Below the pieces are notes generated by a model, which was not told the DNA's origin, ran no database searches, and saw only the letters and a program-made list of their open reading frames with translations. This document shows, piece after piece, positions 36,600 to 44,765 of a stretch of DNA of 64,000 nucleotides. This DNA comes from Agrobacterium rubi TR3 = NBRC 13261 (GTDB lineage: Bacteria > Pseudomonadota > Alphaproteobacteria > Rhizobiales > Rhizobiaceae). The position numbers and the translations under genes are program-made. Positions within the stretch are counted from its first letter, which is position 1. Every line of letters starts with the position of its first letter. The stretch spans positions 62,001 to 126,000 of the forward strand of contig NZ_BBJU01000025.1 of assembly GCF_000739935.1 (NCBI RefSeq), written 5' to 3'.

Positions 36600-37589
36600 A
36601 TGACCGAAAACGGAAACCTTAAACGCCGAGTGCGTGCCCGTGCCGCCAAAACTGGCGAGTCTTATACCGCAGCTCTTCAACATATTCGCAAGGTGACCGA
36701 CCGGCCTGTGAGCCGTTCGATACGGATGGCGGTGGCCCAAACATCCTTGTTCGATGATCCCCGCGACGTTTCGGCGCTTCGTGCTAGTGGAACGGAAATG
36801 CGCGGCCTCATGCGTGACGCCCATCACGCCGGTGCTCGTCTTTTGCATTTCCCGGAGGGTACAACCTGCTGGCCACATAAACGGATCATGTCCGAAACTG
36901 GTCCCCGAGACATCGGGCCTTCCGATTGGACACGGTTCGAATGGAGTACTTTGCGCGAGGAACAGGAAGAAATCCGAAGACTTGCAGGCGAGCTCAGCCT
37001 CTGGACGATATTCGGTTCGGTCCATCCGCTCACCCCTCCGCACCGACCACACAACAGCTTATACGTCGTCTCTAATCGTGGAGAGGTGGTGACACGCTAC
37101 GATGAGCGACTTCTATCGAATACGAAAATCTCGTTCATGTATTCTCCAGGGAAGAAGGCCGTGACTTTTGAGGTGGATGGCCTTCTTTTTGGCTGTGCCC
37201 TCGGCATGGAAGCACACTACCCCGAAATATTTATCGAGTACGAGAAACTGAATGTTGATTGTGTCCTCTTCTCTACGGCAGGTGATAGTCCCTCTCACGC
37301 TTCGGCATTTGGCGCTGAAGTGCTGGGGCATGCCGCAAGCAATACTTATTGGGTCAGCTATTCCACTCTCGTGCCTCAAAGCACGGCCGTTCCCTCGGGT
37401 ATAGCTGCGCCGGATGGTCAGTGGGAGGCGCAGTGTCCGTCTAGCGGTTTGCCTGCTATCGCCATCGCTGACATCAAAACCAATCCGGAAAGTCTTGCGC
37501 GGCCGTGGCGGCGTAAGGCTCGCAGCAATCTTTATGCTTCTCATCAAATAGAAGGTGATCCAAGAAGCGACGACAGAAACTTATTTTAG
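36600..37589 (+). CDS. Nitrilase-fold protein lacking catalytic Cys and Lys, with basic N-terminal extension
   Basis: The 329-residue product starts at ATG 36600 with AAAGG nine bases upstream. Residues 41-300 follow the carbon-nitrogen hydrolase fold: IRMAVAQTS, HFPEGTTCW with the catalytic-type Glu86, GSVHPL, YDERLLSNT, FGCALGMEAHYPEIF and VDCVLFSTAGDS. Where active enzymes have Lys (YxK) this one has Glu169, and where they have Cys (ICYEAHFPE pattern) it has Gly202; the nearest Cys is 199. It is probably a non-enzymatic relative or uses other residues. Residues 7-31 (KRRVRARAAKTGESYTAAL) form a basic helical extension not part of the fold. It stands alone between holC and gcd, followed by a terminator. 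Confidence 0.75.
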   Translation: MTENGNLKRRVRARAAKTGESYTAALQHIRKVTDRPVSRSIRMAVAQTSLFDDPRDVSALRASGTEMRGLMRDAHHAGARLLHFPEGTTCWPHKRIMSETGPRDIGPSDWTRFEWSTLREEQEEIRRLAGELSLWTIFGSVHPLTPPHRPHNSLYVVSNRGEVVTRYDERLLSNTKISFMYSPGKKAVTFEVDGLLFGCALGMEAHYPEIFIEYEKLNVDCVLFSTAGDSPSHASAFGAEVLGHAASNTYWVSYSTLVPQSTAVPSGIAAPDGQWEAQCPSSGLPAIAIADIKTNPESLARPWRRKARSNLYASHQIEGDPRSDDRNLF

Positions 37590-37683
37590 TTGATCATCAG
37601 TGACTGAAGTGGCCTCCGGCGCTGAACCTTGATTATATTGCAAATGCGAGGACTTCTGGAAAAATCAGGTACTCCCCATAAAA

Positions 37684-37710
37684 AAATGGCCGGGTCATCC
37701 CCGGCCATTT
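37684..37710. terminator. Bidirectional terminator between the nitrilase-like gene and gcd
   Basis: A perfect 11-bp stem AAATGGCCGGG/CCCGGCCATTT (37684-37694 with 37700-37710) has a 5-nt loop. T-rich tracts follow on both strands (ATTTTCATTC on plus, TTTTTTATGG on minus), which suits two convergent genes. Confidence 0.9.
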
Positions 37711-37732
37711 TCATTCCTGATGCTACGCAGTC

Positions 37733-40168
37733 TTACTTCTGACCAGGCAACGCATACGCAATAACGTAATCTCCACGATCCGGAGATTGCCGTGCGCCGC
37801 CTGCGGAGATGACGACATATTGCTTGCCGGTCTTGGGTGACTTGTAGCTCATCGGGCCACCCTGGCTGCCGACTGGCAGGCGGGCTTTCCAGACTTCTTC
37901 GCCGGTCGCCGTGCTGAAGGCGCGCAGGTAGTAGTCCTGTGTGCCTGCGATGAAGACGAGACCGCCCTGGGTGGTCATAGTGCCGCCCAGTGTCGGCATG
38001 CCGATGGGGATTGGAAGTCCCATCTTGATGCCGAGCGGGCCGGTGTCTTCAACCGTGCCGACCGGAACCTGCCAGTTGATCTTTTGCGTCTTCATATTGA
38101 TGGCGGTCAGCGTTCCGAACGGAGGCTTCTGGCAGGGAATGCCGAGTTCCGAGAGGAAGCGGTTCTTGTTGACCGCGTACGGCGTGCCTTTCATCGGCAC
38201 GACGCCCATGACGGTGTTGGTGGCTTCCGACCCGCTGTTGACGGCCGTTGTCGGTGCCGCTTCCTGCATCTGGATCCACAGGCCAAGGCGCATGTCGTTG
38301 ACGAAGATCGTGTTGGTGTTGGGGTCGATGGAGATACCACCCCAGTTCATGCCGCCCAGTGAGCCTGGGAAGTTCAGCGCCAGATCGGTACCTGGAACGG
38401 TGTAGACACCGTCATACCGCATGCTTTTGAAAGCAACACGGCACAGAAGCTGGTCGAACGGGGTTGCCCCCCACATATCGCTTTCGGTCAGCGTCTGCGC
38501 GCCGATCTGCGGCATGCCGACGGAAAGCGGCTGTGTCGGCGCGTATTTCTCGTTCTTGATGTTGCCCGGCTTGACGGGAACGTCCTTGACTTCTGTCAAA
38601 GGCTTGCCCGTTGCGCGATCCAACACATAGAGCTGGCCAGCCTTGGTGCCGAACACCAGAGCAGGAACGGTGGAACCGTCTGCCTTGGGGAAGTCGATGA
38701 AGCTTGGCTGCATCGGGACGTCGAAGTCCCAGAGGTCGTTGTGAACCGTCTGGTAGACCCATTTTTCACGGCCCGTGGTGGCGTCGAGCGCCAGCATGGA
38801 TGCGCCGTATTTGTGATCGAGCTCTGTGCGTGTTGCGCCATAGAGATCGACCGATGGGCTGCCGACCGGCATAAACACCGTGTTGGACGCCGCGTCATAG
38901 GACATGGAGGCCCAGACGTTTGGCGTCGAGCGGGTATAGGTCTGACCCGGAGGCGGGAGCAGCGTGATGTCGGGATTGCCCGGATCGAACGCCCAGCGCA
39001 GTTGGCCGGTGATGACGTCGAAACCGCGCATGACGCCGCCTGGCATATCCACCTGCACATTGTCGGCGATGCGTCCGCCGATGACGACGGTGGTGCCAGC
39101 AAGCGTCGGTGCCGATGTCAGCACATAGCTTGGGTCGGGCGCATTGCCGAGGCCGTCCTTGAGATTGACGCGACCATTGGTGCCGAAATCTGGGCAGAAT
39201 GCACCGGTGTCGGCATCAAGAGCGATGAGTTCTGCCGTGATGGTGTTCATCAGGATGCGGCGCTGGCACAGTGCGCCTTCGGCAACGGTTGCTGCGGTGA
39301 CAGGCGTGGAGCCGGGAAGGTTGGGCTGCTCGAGCGGACGGGTGGCATCGAAATAGGCAAGGCCACGGCAACGCATCCAGACGGATGACTTGGCGTTGAT
39401 CTCGTTCTTCCAGATTTCCTTGCCTGTATCGGCATCCAGCGCAATCACGTTATTATGCGGTGTGCAAAGGAACACACGGTCGCCGACCTGCAAAGGTGTC
39501 TGCTGGTCTTCGGCGCCGCCGCCACCGGGGCTGATGGGGGTGTCGCCGGTGTGATAGGTCCAGGCTACCTCGAGGTTCTTGATGGTGTCGCGGTTGATCT
39601 GGTCCAGCGCCACGAAGCGGCTGCCGCCTGCGGTATTGCCGTAATGTTCCCAGTTCTTCTGTTCTGTTTCAGCCGAAACAGGCGTCAGCGCCGGGGCGTC
39701 GCCGCTTGCAACAACAGTCGGGTGCGCCACGAACATGCCTGCCATTCCGGCCGCAGACGCGGCACCGAGAAGGATGGCCAGAATGAACGAGCCGGCATAG
39801 GCCGGTGTCTTTCCGGCGGCGCGGCGCAGCAGGGGAACGGAAAGCGCAACGACTGTCGCGCCGACCGTCAATGCCAGAAGGCGGGAGATCAGCGGCCAAT
39901 AGTCAACGCCAACTTCCCAAAGGGACCATGCAATCGTGCCGATGAAAACGAGGCCGAACAGCGTGGCACCAAACGGTTTGCGCAGCGCGATGAGCAGGCC
40001 GCCGAGAACAAGGGCGACACCGGAAATGATGAAGTAAAGGCTGCCGCCTTCCATGGCGAGCTTGCCGCCAAAATAGGCGAAGAAGAGGCCGGCAGCGAGA
40101 ATGACGAGGCCGAGAAATGCCAGCCATATCTTTGAAAGTGCGGATAAGGGTTTCGGTTGGTAAACCAT
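37733..40168 (-). CDS. gcd: Membrane-bound PQQ-dependent glucose dehydrogenase
   Basis: The 811-residue enzyme has five N-terminal membrane helices (about residues 10-145). A periplasmic eight-bladed PQQ propeller follows, with NWEHYGNTAGGSRFV at its start, TPLQVGDRVFLCTPHNNVIAL, WDFDVPMQPSF, and a late GGLVFIAGTQDYYLRAFS tryptophan-docking-type motif. It oxidises aldoses to lactones and passes electrons to ubiquinone. Related quinate/shikimate dehydrogenases share this layout, so the substrate is not certain. ATG at 40168 has AGGAAC upstream. No PQQ synthesis genes are in the window. Confidence 0.9.
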   Translation of the reverse strand: MVYQPKPLSALSKIWLAFLGLVILAAGLFFAYFGGKLAMEGGSLYFIISGVALVLGGLLIALRKPFGATLFGLVFIGTIAWSLWEVGVDYWPLISRLLALTVGATVVALSVPLLRRAAGKTPAYAGSFILAILLGAASAAGMAGMFVAHPTVVASGDAPALTPVSAETEQKNWEHYGNTAGGSRFVALDQINRDTIKNLEVAWTYHTGDTPISPGGGGAEDQQTPLQVGDRVFLCTPHNNVIALDADTGKEIWKNEINAKSSVWMRCRGLAYFDATRPLEQPNLPGSTPVTAATVAEGALCQRRILMNTITAELIALDADTGAFCPDFGTNGRVNLKDGLGNAPDPSYVLTSAPTLAGTTVVIGGRIADNVQVDMPGGVMRGFDVITGQLRWAFDPGNPDITLLPPPGQTYTRSTPNVWASMSYDAASNTVFMPVGSPSVDLYGATRTELDHKYGASMLALDATTGREKWVYQTVHNDLWDFDVPMQPSFIDFPKADGSTVPALVFGTKAGQLYVLDRATGKPLTEVKDVPVKPGNIKNEKYAPTQPLSVGMPQIGAQTLTESDMWGATPFDQLLCRVAFKSMRYDGVYTVPGTDLALNFPGSLGGMNWGGISIDPNTNTIFVNDMRLGLWIQMQEAAPTTAVNSGSEATNTVMGVVPMKGTPYAVNKNRFLSELGIPCQKPPFGTLTAINMKTQKINWQVPVGTVEDTGPLGIKMGLPIPIGMPTLGGTMTTQGGLVFIAGTQDYYLRAFSTATGEEVWKARLPVGSQGGPMSYKSPKTGKQYVVISAGGARQSPDRGDYVIAYALPGQK

Positions 40169-40789
40169 CAAGAGTTCCTGCCTGTTTTAAATTTGGCAGT
40201 CAGACAAAACGCCATTGCGCTCTTGGCGAGCAGAAAGGGATTCCGTGCTGACAGATGACACGGTGTCTTGAGCCCAGGTGAGGCTGCTGCAGAAGAAAAT
40301 CGGCCGAGCTTAGAGAAATGCTGTCCATGATGACTTTCCGCAAAGGGTTCTATCGATATGCCTGGCGAGCCACATGATGGCTTCAGGCGGCGATAGGTCC
40401 CGTCAAGATCCGAGTGTCCCTCGCAACCCCACTCCTCCAACGGATTGGTACGGGTAACTGGCTTTCGCCAATCCCTGCGTGAATACGCCGCACCGGCGAT
40501 GTTAACAAGCTGAAAAACGCAAAGTCAGGTCTCAAAAGGCGGCGTTAAGCGATTCTTTCGGTTGAGTTTAATGGTGGTCACGATTGTTTGAAAAAGGCCG
40601 TGGTGAAGTGGCTTGCGCGTGAACGCACCGGGCGAATGGTGGACATTCGAACAAATGCCGAGACCGAAAACGTCGCGTGCAGACTGCCGCGAACCGCGTG
40701 TTCGGCCTTTGAAGTGTGGTGCATTAACGAAAATGCTGTATGCAGCAAATGTTTAGCGATGCGTCGGACGCGACATAAAGGAGAGAGAC
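40169..40789. other. Intergenic region between gcd and the GGDEF gene
   Basis: These 621 bases hold divergent promoters but no gene I can support. Short frames on both strands (for example 40588-40818 plus and 40168-40440 minus) lack ribosome sites and recognisable protein character. A purine-rich AAAGGAGAGAG Shine-Dalgarno lies just before the GGDEF start. On the minus strand a TTGACG hexamer lies near 40408, without a clear -10. Confidence 0.4.
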
Positions 40790-41818
40790 ATGGGTCAATC
40801 CGCCCCGTGGCCTGTTAATGAAACAGAGCGTCTTGTGGCAGTGCGGTCCATTTTGTCTCTGGCGTCTGGCCCGACGCCGGAACTGGCCGCGCTTTCCCAA
40901 CTCGCGAAAGGCGTGTTCGATATGGACCGTGCGGCGATCCATATCGTCGATGAGGACTGGCTGCGGATTGCGCATCAGGCCGGTATTCAGGTTAGCGAGT
41001 GCTCCCGCGATATTTCGATCTGCACCCGTGTTGTTCTGTCCAACGATGTCTTGATCGTTCCGGATTTGAGCGCCCATCCCGACATGCGCGGTTTTCCCTA
41101 TGTCGAAGGCGGTCCTAAATTCCGGTTTTACGCTGGCGCACCCATCGAGCTGGAGCCGGGACTGACGGTCGGCGCCTTCTGCATTCTCGATACATCTCCA
41201 CGCCAGTTGCAGCCAGGCGAAGTGGAAAGCCTCAAGCGTTTTGCGGTCCTTGCGGCGGCGCTCCTGCGGCTACAAAAGGCCAACTTCACCATGAGCCTTG
41301 CCGAGCGCGCCTTGCGCGATGCGGCCATGACTGATCCGTTGACGGGCTTCTATAACCGCAAGGCGCTGAGCGCGCTGGTCGACTCGCAGATGTATGCAGC
41401 CTTGCAGTCCAACGAAACATTCGGTGCGCTTTATCTCGATATGGACGGGTTCAAGACTATCAACGATACGTTGGGCCACGGCGTTGGCGACCGTGTCTTG
41501 CACGAAGCCGCAAGCCGTATTCGTGATGTCATCCGCGCCGAAGACATTGCCGTGCGCATGGGTGGAGACGAGTTTGCGGTGTTCGTGCCGCGACCAGCCG
41601 GTTCGCAGGAACTCTCGATCCTGGCAGAGCGCTTGCTGGAAGCCTTCCGCCAACCGTTCAACATCGATGGGCGTTTGGTCCATGCACCGCTCAGCATTGG
41701 CGGTGCCATTGCACCGCAAGCGGGCCAGGATTGCCTCACGCTTCTGCAAAGTGTGGATGAGGCGCTGTATCAGGCCAAGAAAGACGGGCGCGACCGGTTC
41801 GTCAGCCGCGCCATTTAG
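40790..41818 (+). CDS. GAF-GGDEF diguanylate cyclase
   Basis: The 342-residue protein has an N-terminal GAF sensor domain (about 15-160). A GGDEF domain starting at DPLTGFYNRKAL (182-193) follows. The active site GGDEF is intact (258-262) and a canonical RxxD inhibitory site (RAED, 249-252) sits five residues before it. It therefore should make cyclic di-GMP with product inhibition. There are no membrane segments, so it is cytoplasmic. The ligand of GAF is unknown. It is convergent with the aldose dehydrogenase gene, three bases apart. Confidence 0.94.
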   Translation: MGQSAPWPVNETERLVAVRSILSLASGPTPELAALSQLAKGVFDMDRAAIHIVDEDWLRIAHQAGIQVSECSRDISICTRVVLSNDVLIVPDLSAHPDMRGFPYVEGGPKFRFYAGAPIELEPGLTVGAFCILDTSPRQLQPGEVESLKRFAVLAAALLRLQKANFTMSLAERALRDAAMTDPLTGFYNRKALSALVDSQMYAALQSNETFGALYLDMDGFKTINDTLGHGVGDRVLHEAASRIRDVIRAEDIAVRMGGDEFAVFVPRPAGSQELSILAERLLEAFRQPFNIDGRLVHAPLSIGGAIAPQAGQDCLTLLQSVDEALYQAKKDGRDRFVSRAI

Positions 41819-41821
41819 ACG

Positions 41822-42748
41822 CTAGTCGAAGAATGAATCCACGAATTTGTGGCGGCCGAGCAGGAATGCGTCGGCGACATGCATCAGCGGAGCCAGATCG
41901 ACATCGGAGGTCTTGGCCTTGATGATTTCGGCAAAACGTTCGTAAAGGGCAGGGTACTCGCGCTCCGGCTCGGCCAGTTTCTGCTCGCCAGCGATGGAAA
42001 GCTTGGCGCCGCCCTCCGACAGAACCATCTGACCGGCTTCGGTTTCGGCCACGATATCCCAGCTCTGCTTGCCGGTCTGGCGCCAGTCGAATTCTGCATG
42101 AACCGGCATCTGCGTTACATCCGAGAACTGGATGTCAGCAGCGATCGGCGCGTCGCGGTTCTCAGGGAACTCCAGCGTTGCATTTGTGATGAACAGCGCG
42201 CGCGGCAGAATGTGGGTGATGATTGACAATGCGTTGATACCAGGATCGAACACGCCAAGACCACCCGCCTGCCAGATCCAGTCCTGGTTCGGATGCCAAT
42301 GGCGCACGTCTTCCTTCCAGATGACGTGAACGCTGTTGATCTTGGTTGCGGCAAGGAAGCTCTTGGCCGCTTCGACGGCAGGCGCATAACGTGAATGCCA
42401 GCTGGCAAACAGCGACAGTCCCTTGGAATCGGCCAGGCGTACCAGATCCTGCACTTCCGACAGCGTCGCACCCGGTGGCTTTTCCAGAAACACATGCTTG
42501 CCAGCATTCAGCGCGGCATAAGCGGCCGTGTAACGATATTGCGGCGGCATGCACAGCGACACGGCCTCGACATCCGGCACGGCTTCCAAAAGCGCCTCGA
42601 TGGTGCCGTAAGACGGCACGCCATCCACGGTGCCGTGGCGGCTGGCGGTGGCGATCAGATCGAAATCCGGATTAGCGGCAATGGCTGGAAGATGCTGGTC
42701 GCGAACGATTTTGCCGACGCCGACGATGGCGAGCTTTGTGGCTGACAT
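41822..42748 (-). CDS. Aldose 1-dehydrogenase (L-arabinose/D-galactose type), Gfo/Idh/MocA family
   Basis: A 308-residue oxidoreductase with the N-terminal Rossmann motif VGVGKIVRDQHLPAI, the catalytic EKPPGATL, and WKEDVRHWHPNQDWIWQ and GGLGVFDPGINALSI in the C-terminal domain. These segments closely resemble, from memory, the NAD(P)-dependent L-arabinose 1-dehydrogenase of Azospirillum and D-galactose 1-dehydrogenase of pseudomonads. It would oxidise the sugar to its lactone, the first step of non-phosphorylative sugar degradation. No other pathway genes are adjacent. Which sugar is preferred cannot be told. Confidence 0.85.
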   Translation of the reverse strand: MSATKLAIVGVGKIVRDQHLPAIAANPDFDLIATASRHGTVDGVPSYGTIEALLEAVPDVEAVSLCMPPQYRYTAAYAALNAGKHVFLEKPPGATLSEVQDLVRLADSKGLSLFASWHSRYAPAVEAAKSFLAATKINSVHVIWKEDVRHWHPNQDWIWQAGGLGVFDPGINALSIITHILPRALFITNATLEFPENRDAPIAADIQFSDVTQMPVHAEFDWRQTGKQSWDIVAETEAGQMVLSEGGAKLSIAGEQKLAEPEREYPALYERFAEIIKAKTSDVDLAPLMHVADAFLLGRHKFVDSFFD

Positions 42749-43220
42749 GAAGAAATCCGTTTGGCTGATTCACTGAAAAGGGCTTGATTTCAATCTTTGT
42801 AGCAGAAACCCGATGGGCGGCAAGCCGACAGATAGGGGATATCTTCGGGGGATCTGACGACGAGGCAGAGCGCCAGATCGTGCCAGTTTCGTCCGAAATC
42901 TGAGCTCGAATGGAAGCGCTTCCGGCCTGCCATTGCTGCTACTTTTCTGTACCTTAGTGGATTTATGGTTAACAAATTTATATGAACGAAATCTTAAATT
43001 ATTGAATCGTAAGGATTTATCGATAGATACAACTTAAGAGGGTAAAATTGATATTTATACCTTTAGGGTGTAGGGTTTTGGTGACGGTAATTTTCTGCCG
43101 TCACTTGAAGCATAGACTGATTTTAAGAGAATACGCACACAGTAAGTATTTTAGAAACAGTGCGATCGATACCGATAAATTTTTTTAAAAATAGATTTTA
43201 TCAAGTAAAGGTATTTAAAA
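42749..43220. promoter_or_regulatory. AT-rich divergent region upstream of the GT2 gene
   Basis: No gene is seen in these 472 bases. From about 42955 to 43220 the base composition is much richer in A and T than the rest of the window, with several T and A runs. A 7-bp dyad GTGACGG/CCGTCAC (43081-43087 with 43098-43104, 10-base AT-rich spacer) lies 117 bases upstream of the GT2 start. AT-rich leaders like this often bind nucleoid or Ros/MucR-type regulators in rhizobia; that is an inference. Confidence 0.45.
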
Positions 43221-44750
43221 ATGCATTTTTTCAAATTGAGGATGGAGAAATCCATCCTCTCTCTTCCTATTCTATTGTTCATTGCGTTGGCGCTTTATGT
43301 GACGTTGATGACTGTATCAATCACGCGGTCTTTGCCAGCATTGATTCCGCCGTCACTCTATTTCAGCCCAAAAGCGTTGGCGATACCGCCCTTCGATTTC
43401 CTCGCTGCAAAAGAACTCGCCTTTGCAACTGATGGCAACGGCATTGGTGTGGAGACATCAGCCATATCGCTGGTATCGGCAGCAACCGTTCTAAAGTGGT
43501 TTTTTGTTGTGACTGTCGGTCTGGGCACAGGTCGGCTTCTCGTTATGGCAGCCCTTGGTCTGTGGTCACACGCTAAGGGGTCATACAGTGCTCCAATGCT
43601 GGCCAGAAAACTGCGCAAGACGGAACAGTTGCCGGTTTCCATTAGTGTTCTCGTGCCCTGCTACAACGAGGAAAAGGTGATTTCCGCGACGATCCGGCGC
43701 TTGTTGGATAGCAGGGACGTGTCCTTCGAGATCATCGTTGTCGATGACGGATCGACCGACGACACGGCAAGATGTGTGGAGCGGGATTTTTCTGGCGATC
43801 AACGTGTCAGATTGTTCTCCAAACCCAATGGCGGCAAGGCCTCTGCCCTCAACTTCGCCATGACCGTGGCGCGGTCCGATCTTCTCGTCGCGCTCGACGC
43901 CGATACCCATTTCGAGCCAACGACTGCCGCCGCCCTGGTAAAGCACTTTGACAACCCGGCCATCGGAGCCGTCGCAGGCAATGCGAAGGTGGGAAACCCG
44001 CACAATCTTCTCACCCGCTGGCAGTCCGTCGAATATGTTACGTCGCAGAATATGGAGCGCATCGCTTTTTCCAGATTGGGGGCGATGATGGTGGTTCCCG
44101 GTGCAGCGGGCGCTTGGCGCAGACAGGCGGTGATAGAGGCGGGCGGATTTTCCGAAGAGACGATGGCGGAAGATCAGGATCTGACCATCGCTATTCAGCG
44201 TCTTGGCTGGCACGTCGCATATGAACCGGCGGCAATCGCCTGGACAGAGGCTCCAGAAACCTTGGCCGATTTCATCAGGCAGCGTTTGCGGTGGTCATTT
44301 GGAACGCTGCAATGTCTGTTGAAGCATCGAGGCCTTTATCGCAGCCGATATGCGCGGGGTCTCGCATGGATCGCCGTCCCACAGGCCTGGCTGTTTCAGG
44401 TGGCGGCTTCCATAACAGCGCCGCTGACAGATGTGGCGGTCCTGATCGTTTTAAGCGTCTCCATTGCCAATTGGATAACAGACGGTTCTGGATACATCTT
44501 CAGCTACCAGCTCGTCTTTTTTTGTCTAGCATTGCAACTTTTAATAGAAATAATATATGGAAAGTTCGCCTATGGATTGGATGATCGGGAGAGCCGCTTG
44601 CCTCTCGTCACCTACCTGTCGCAACGTTTTGCCTATCGGCAGGTGCTTTACTACGCCATGCTCAAGGCACTCTACCGATATGTCGTGGGACAGAAAGTGC
44701 ACTGGACCAAGCTTGCGCGATCGGGCCGCATTGTGATGGCTTCGAACTAA
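43221..44750 (+). CDS. Processive family 2 glycosyltransferase, membrane protein
   Basis: The 509-residue protein has two N-terminal hydrophobic segments (about 10-30 and 90-115). A GT2 domain has SVLVPCYNEEKVI, VVDDGSTDDT, VALDADTHFEP, AEDQDLTIAI and QRLRWSFGTLQ, the D,D,D,QxxRW set of processive beta-glycosyltransferases. Three C-terminal membrane segments follow. It resembles NodC, PgaC and similar polysaccharide synthases, so it probably makes a surface polymer. The sugar is unknown. The AT-rich leader upstream and lack of partner genes suggest separate control or acquisition. Confidence 0.9.
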   Translation: MHFFKLRMEKSILSLPILLFIALALYVTLMTVSITRSLPALIPPSLYFSPKALAIPPFDFLAAKELAFATDGNGIGVETSAISLVSAATVLKWFFVVTVGLGTGRLLVMAALGLWSHAKGSYSAPMLARKLRKTEQLPVSISVLVPCYNEEKVISATIRRLLDSRDVSFEIIVVDDGSTDDTARCVERDFSGDQRVRLFSKPNGGKASALNFAMTVARSDLLVALDADTHFEPTTAAALVKHFDNPAIGAVAGNAKVGNPHNLLTRWQSVEYVTSQNMERIAFSRLGAMMVVPGAAGAWRRQAVIEAGGFSEETMAEDQDLTIAIQRLGWHVAYEPAAIAWTEAPETLADFIRQRLRWSFGTLQCLLKHRGLYRSRYARGLAWIAVPQAWLFQVAASITAPLTDVAVLIVLSVSIANWITDGSGYIFSYQLVFFCLALQLLIEIIYGKFAYGLDDRESRLPLVTYLSQRFAYRQVLYYAMLKALYRYVVGQKVHWTKLARSGRIVMASN

Positions 44751-44765
44751 AAACAATGGCGGGAC

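Noticed and set aside
40588-40818. Possible 76-residue gene before the GGDEF gene
   Set aside because: Overlaps the start of the GGDEF gene in another frame, lacks a ribosome site, and reads as low-quality Cys/Arg-rich sequence.
42790-42975. 61-residue minus-strand frame in the AT-rich gap
   Set aside because: Extends from GC-rich into AT-rich sequence without a ribosome site; probably chance.
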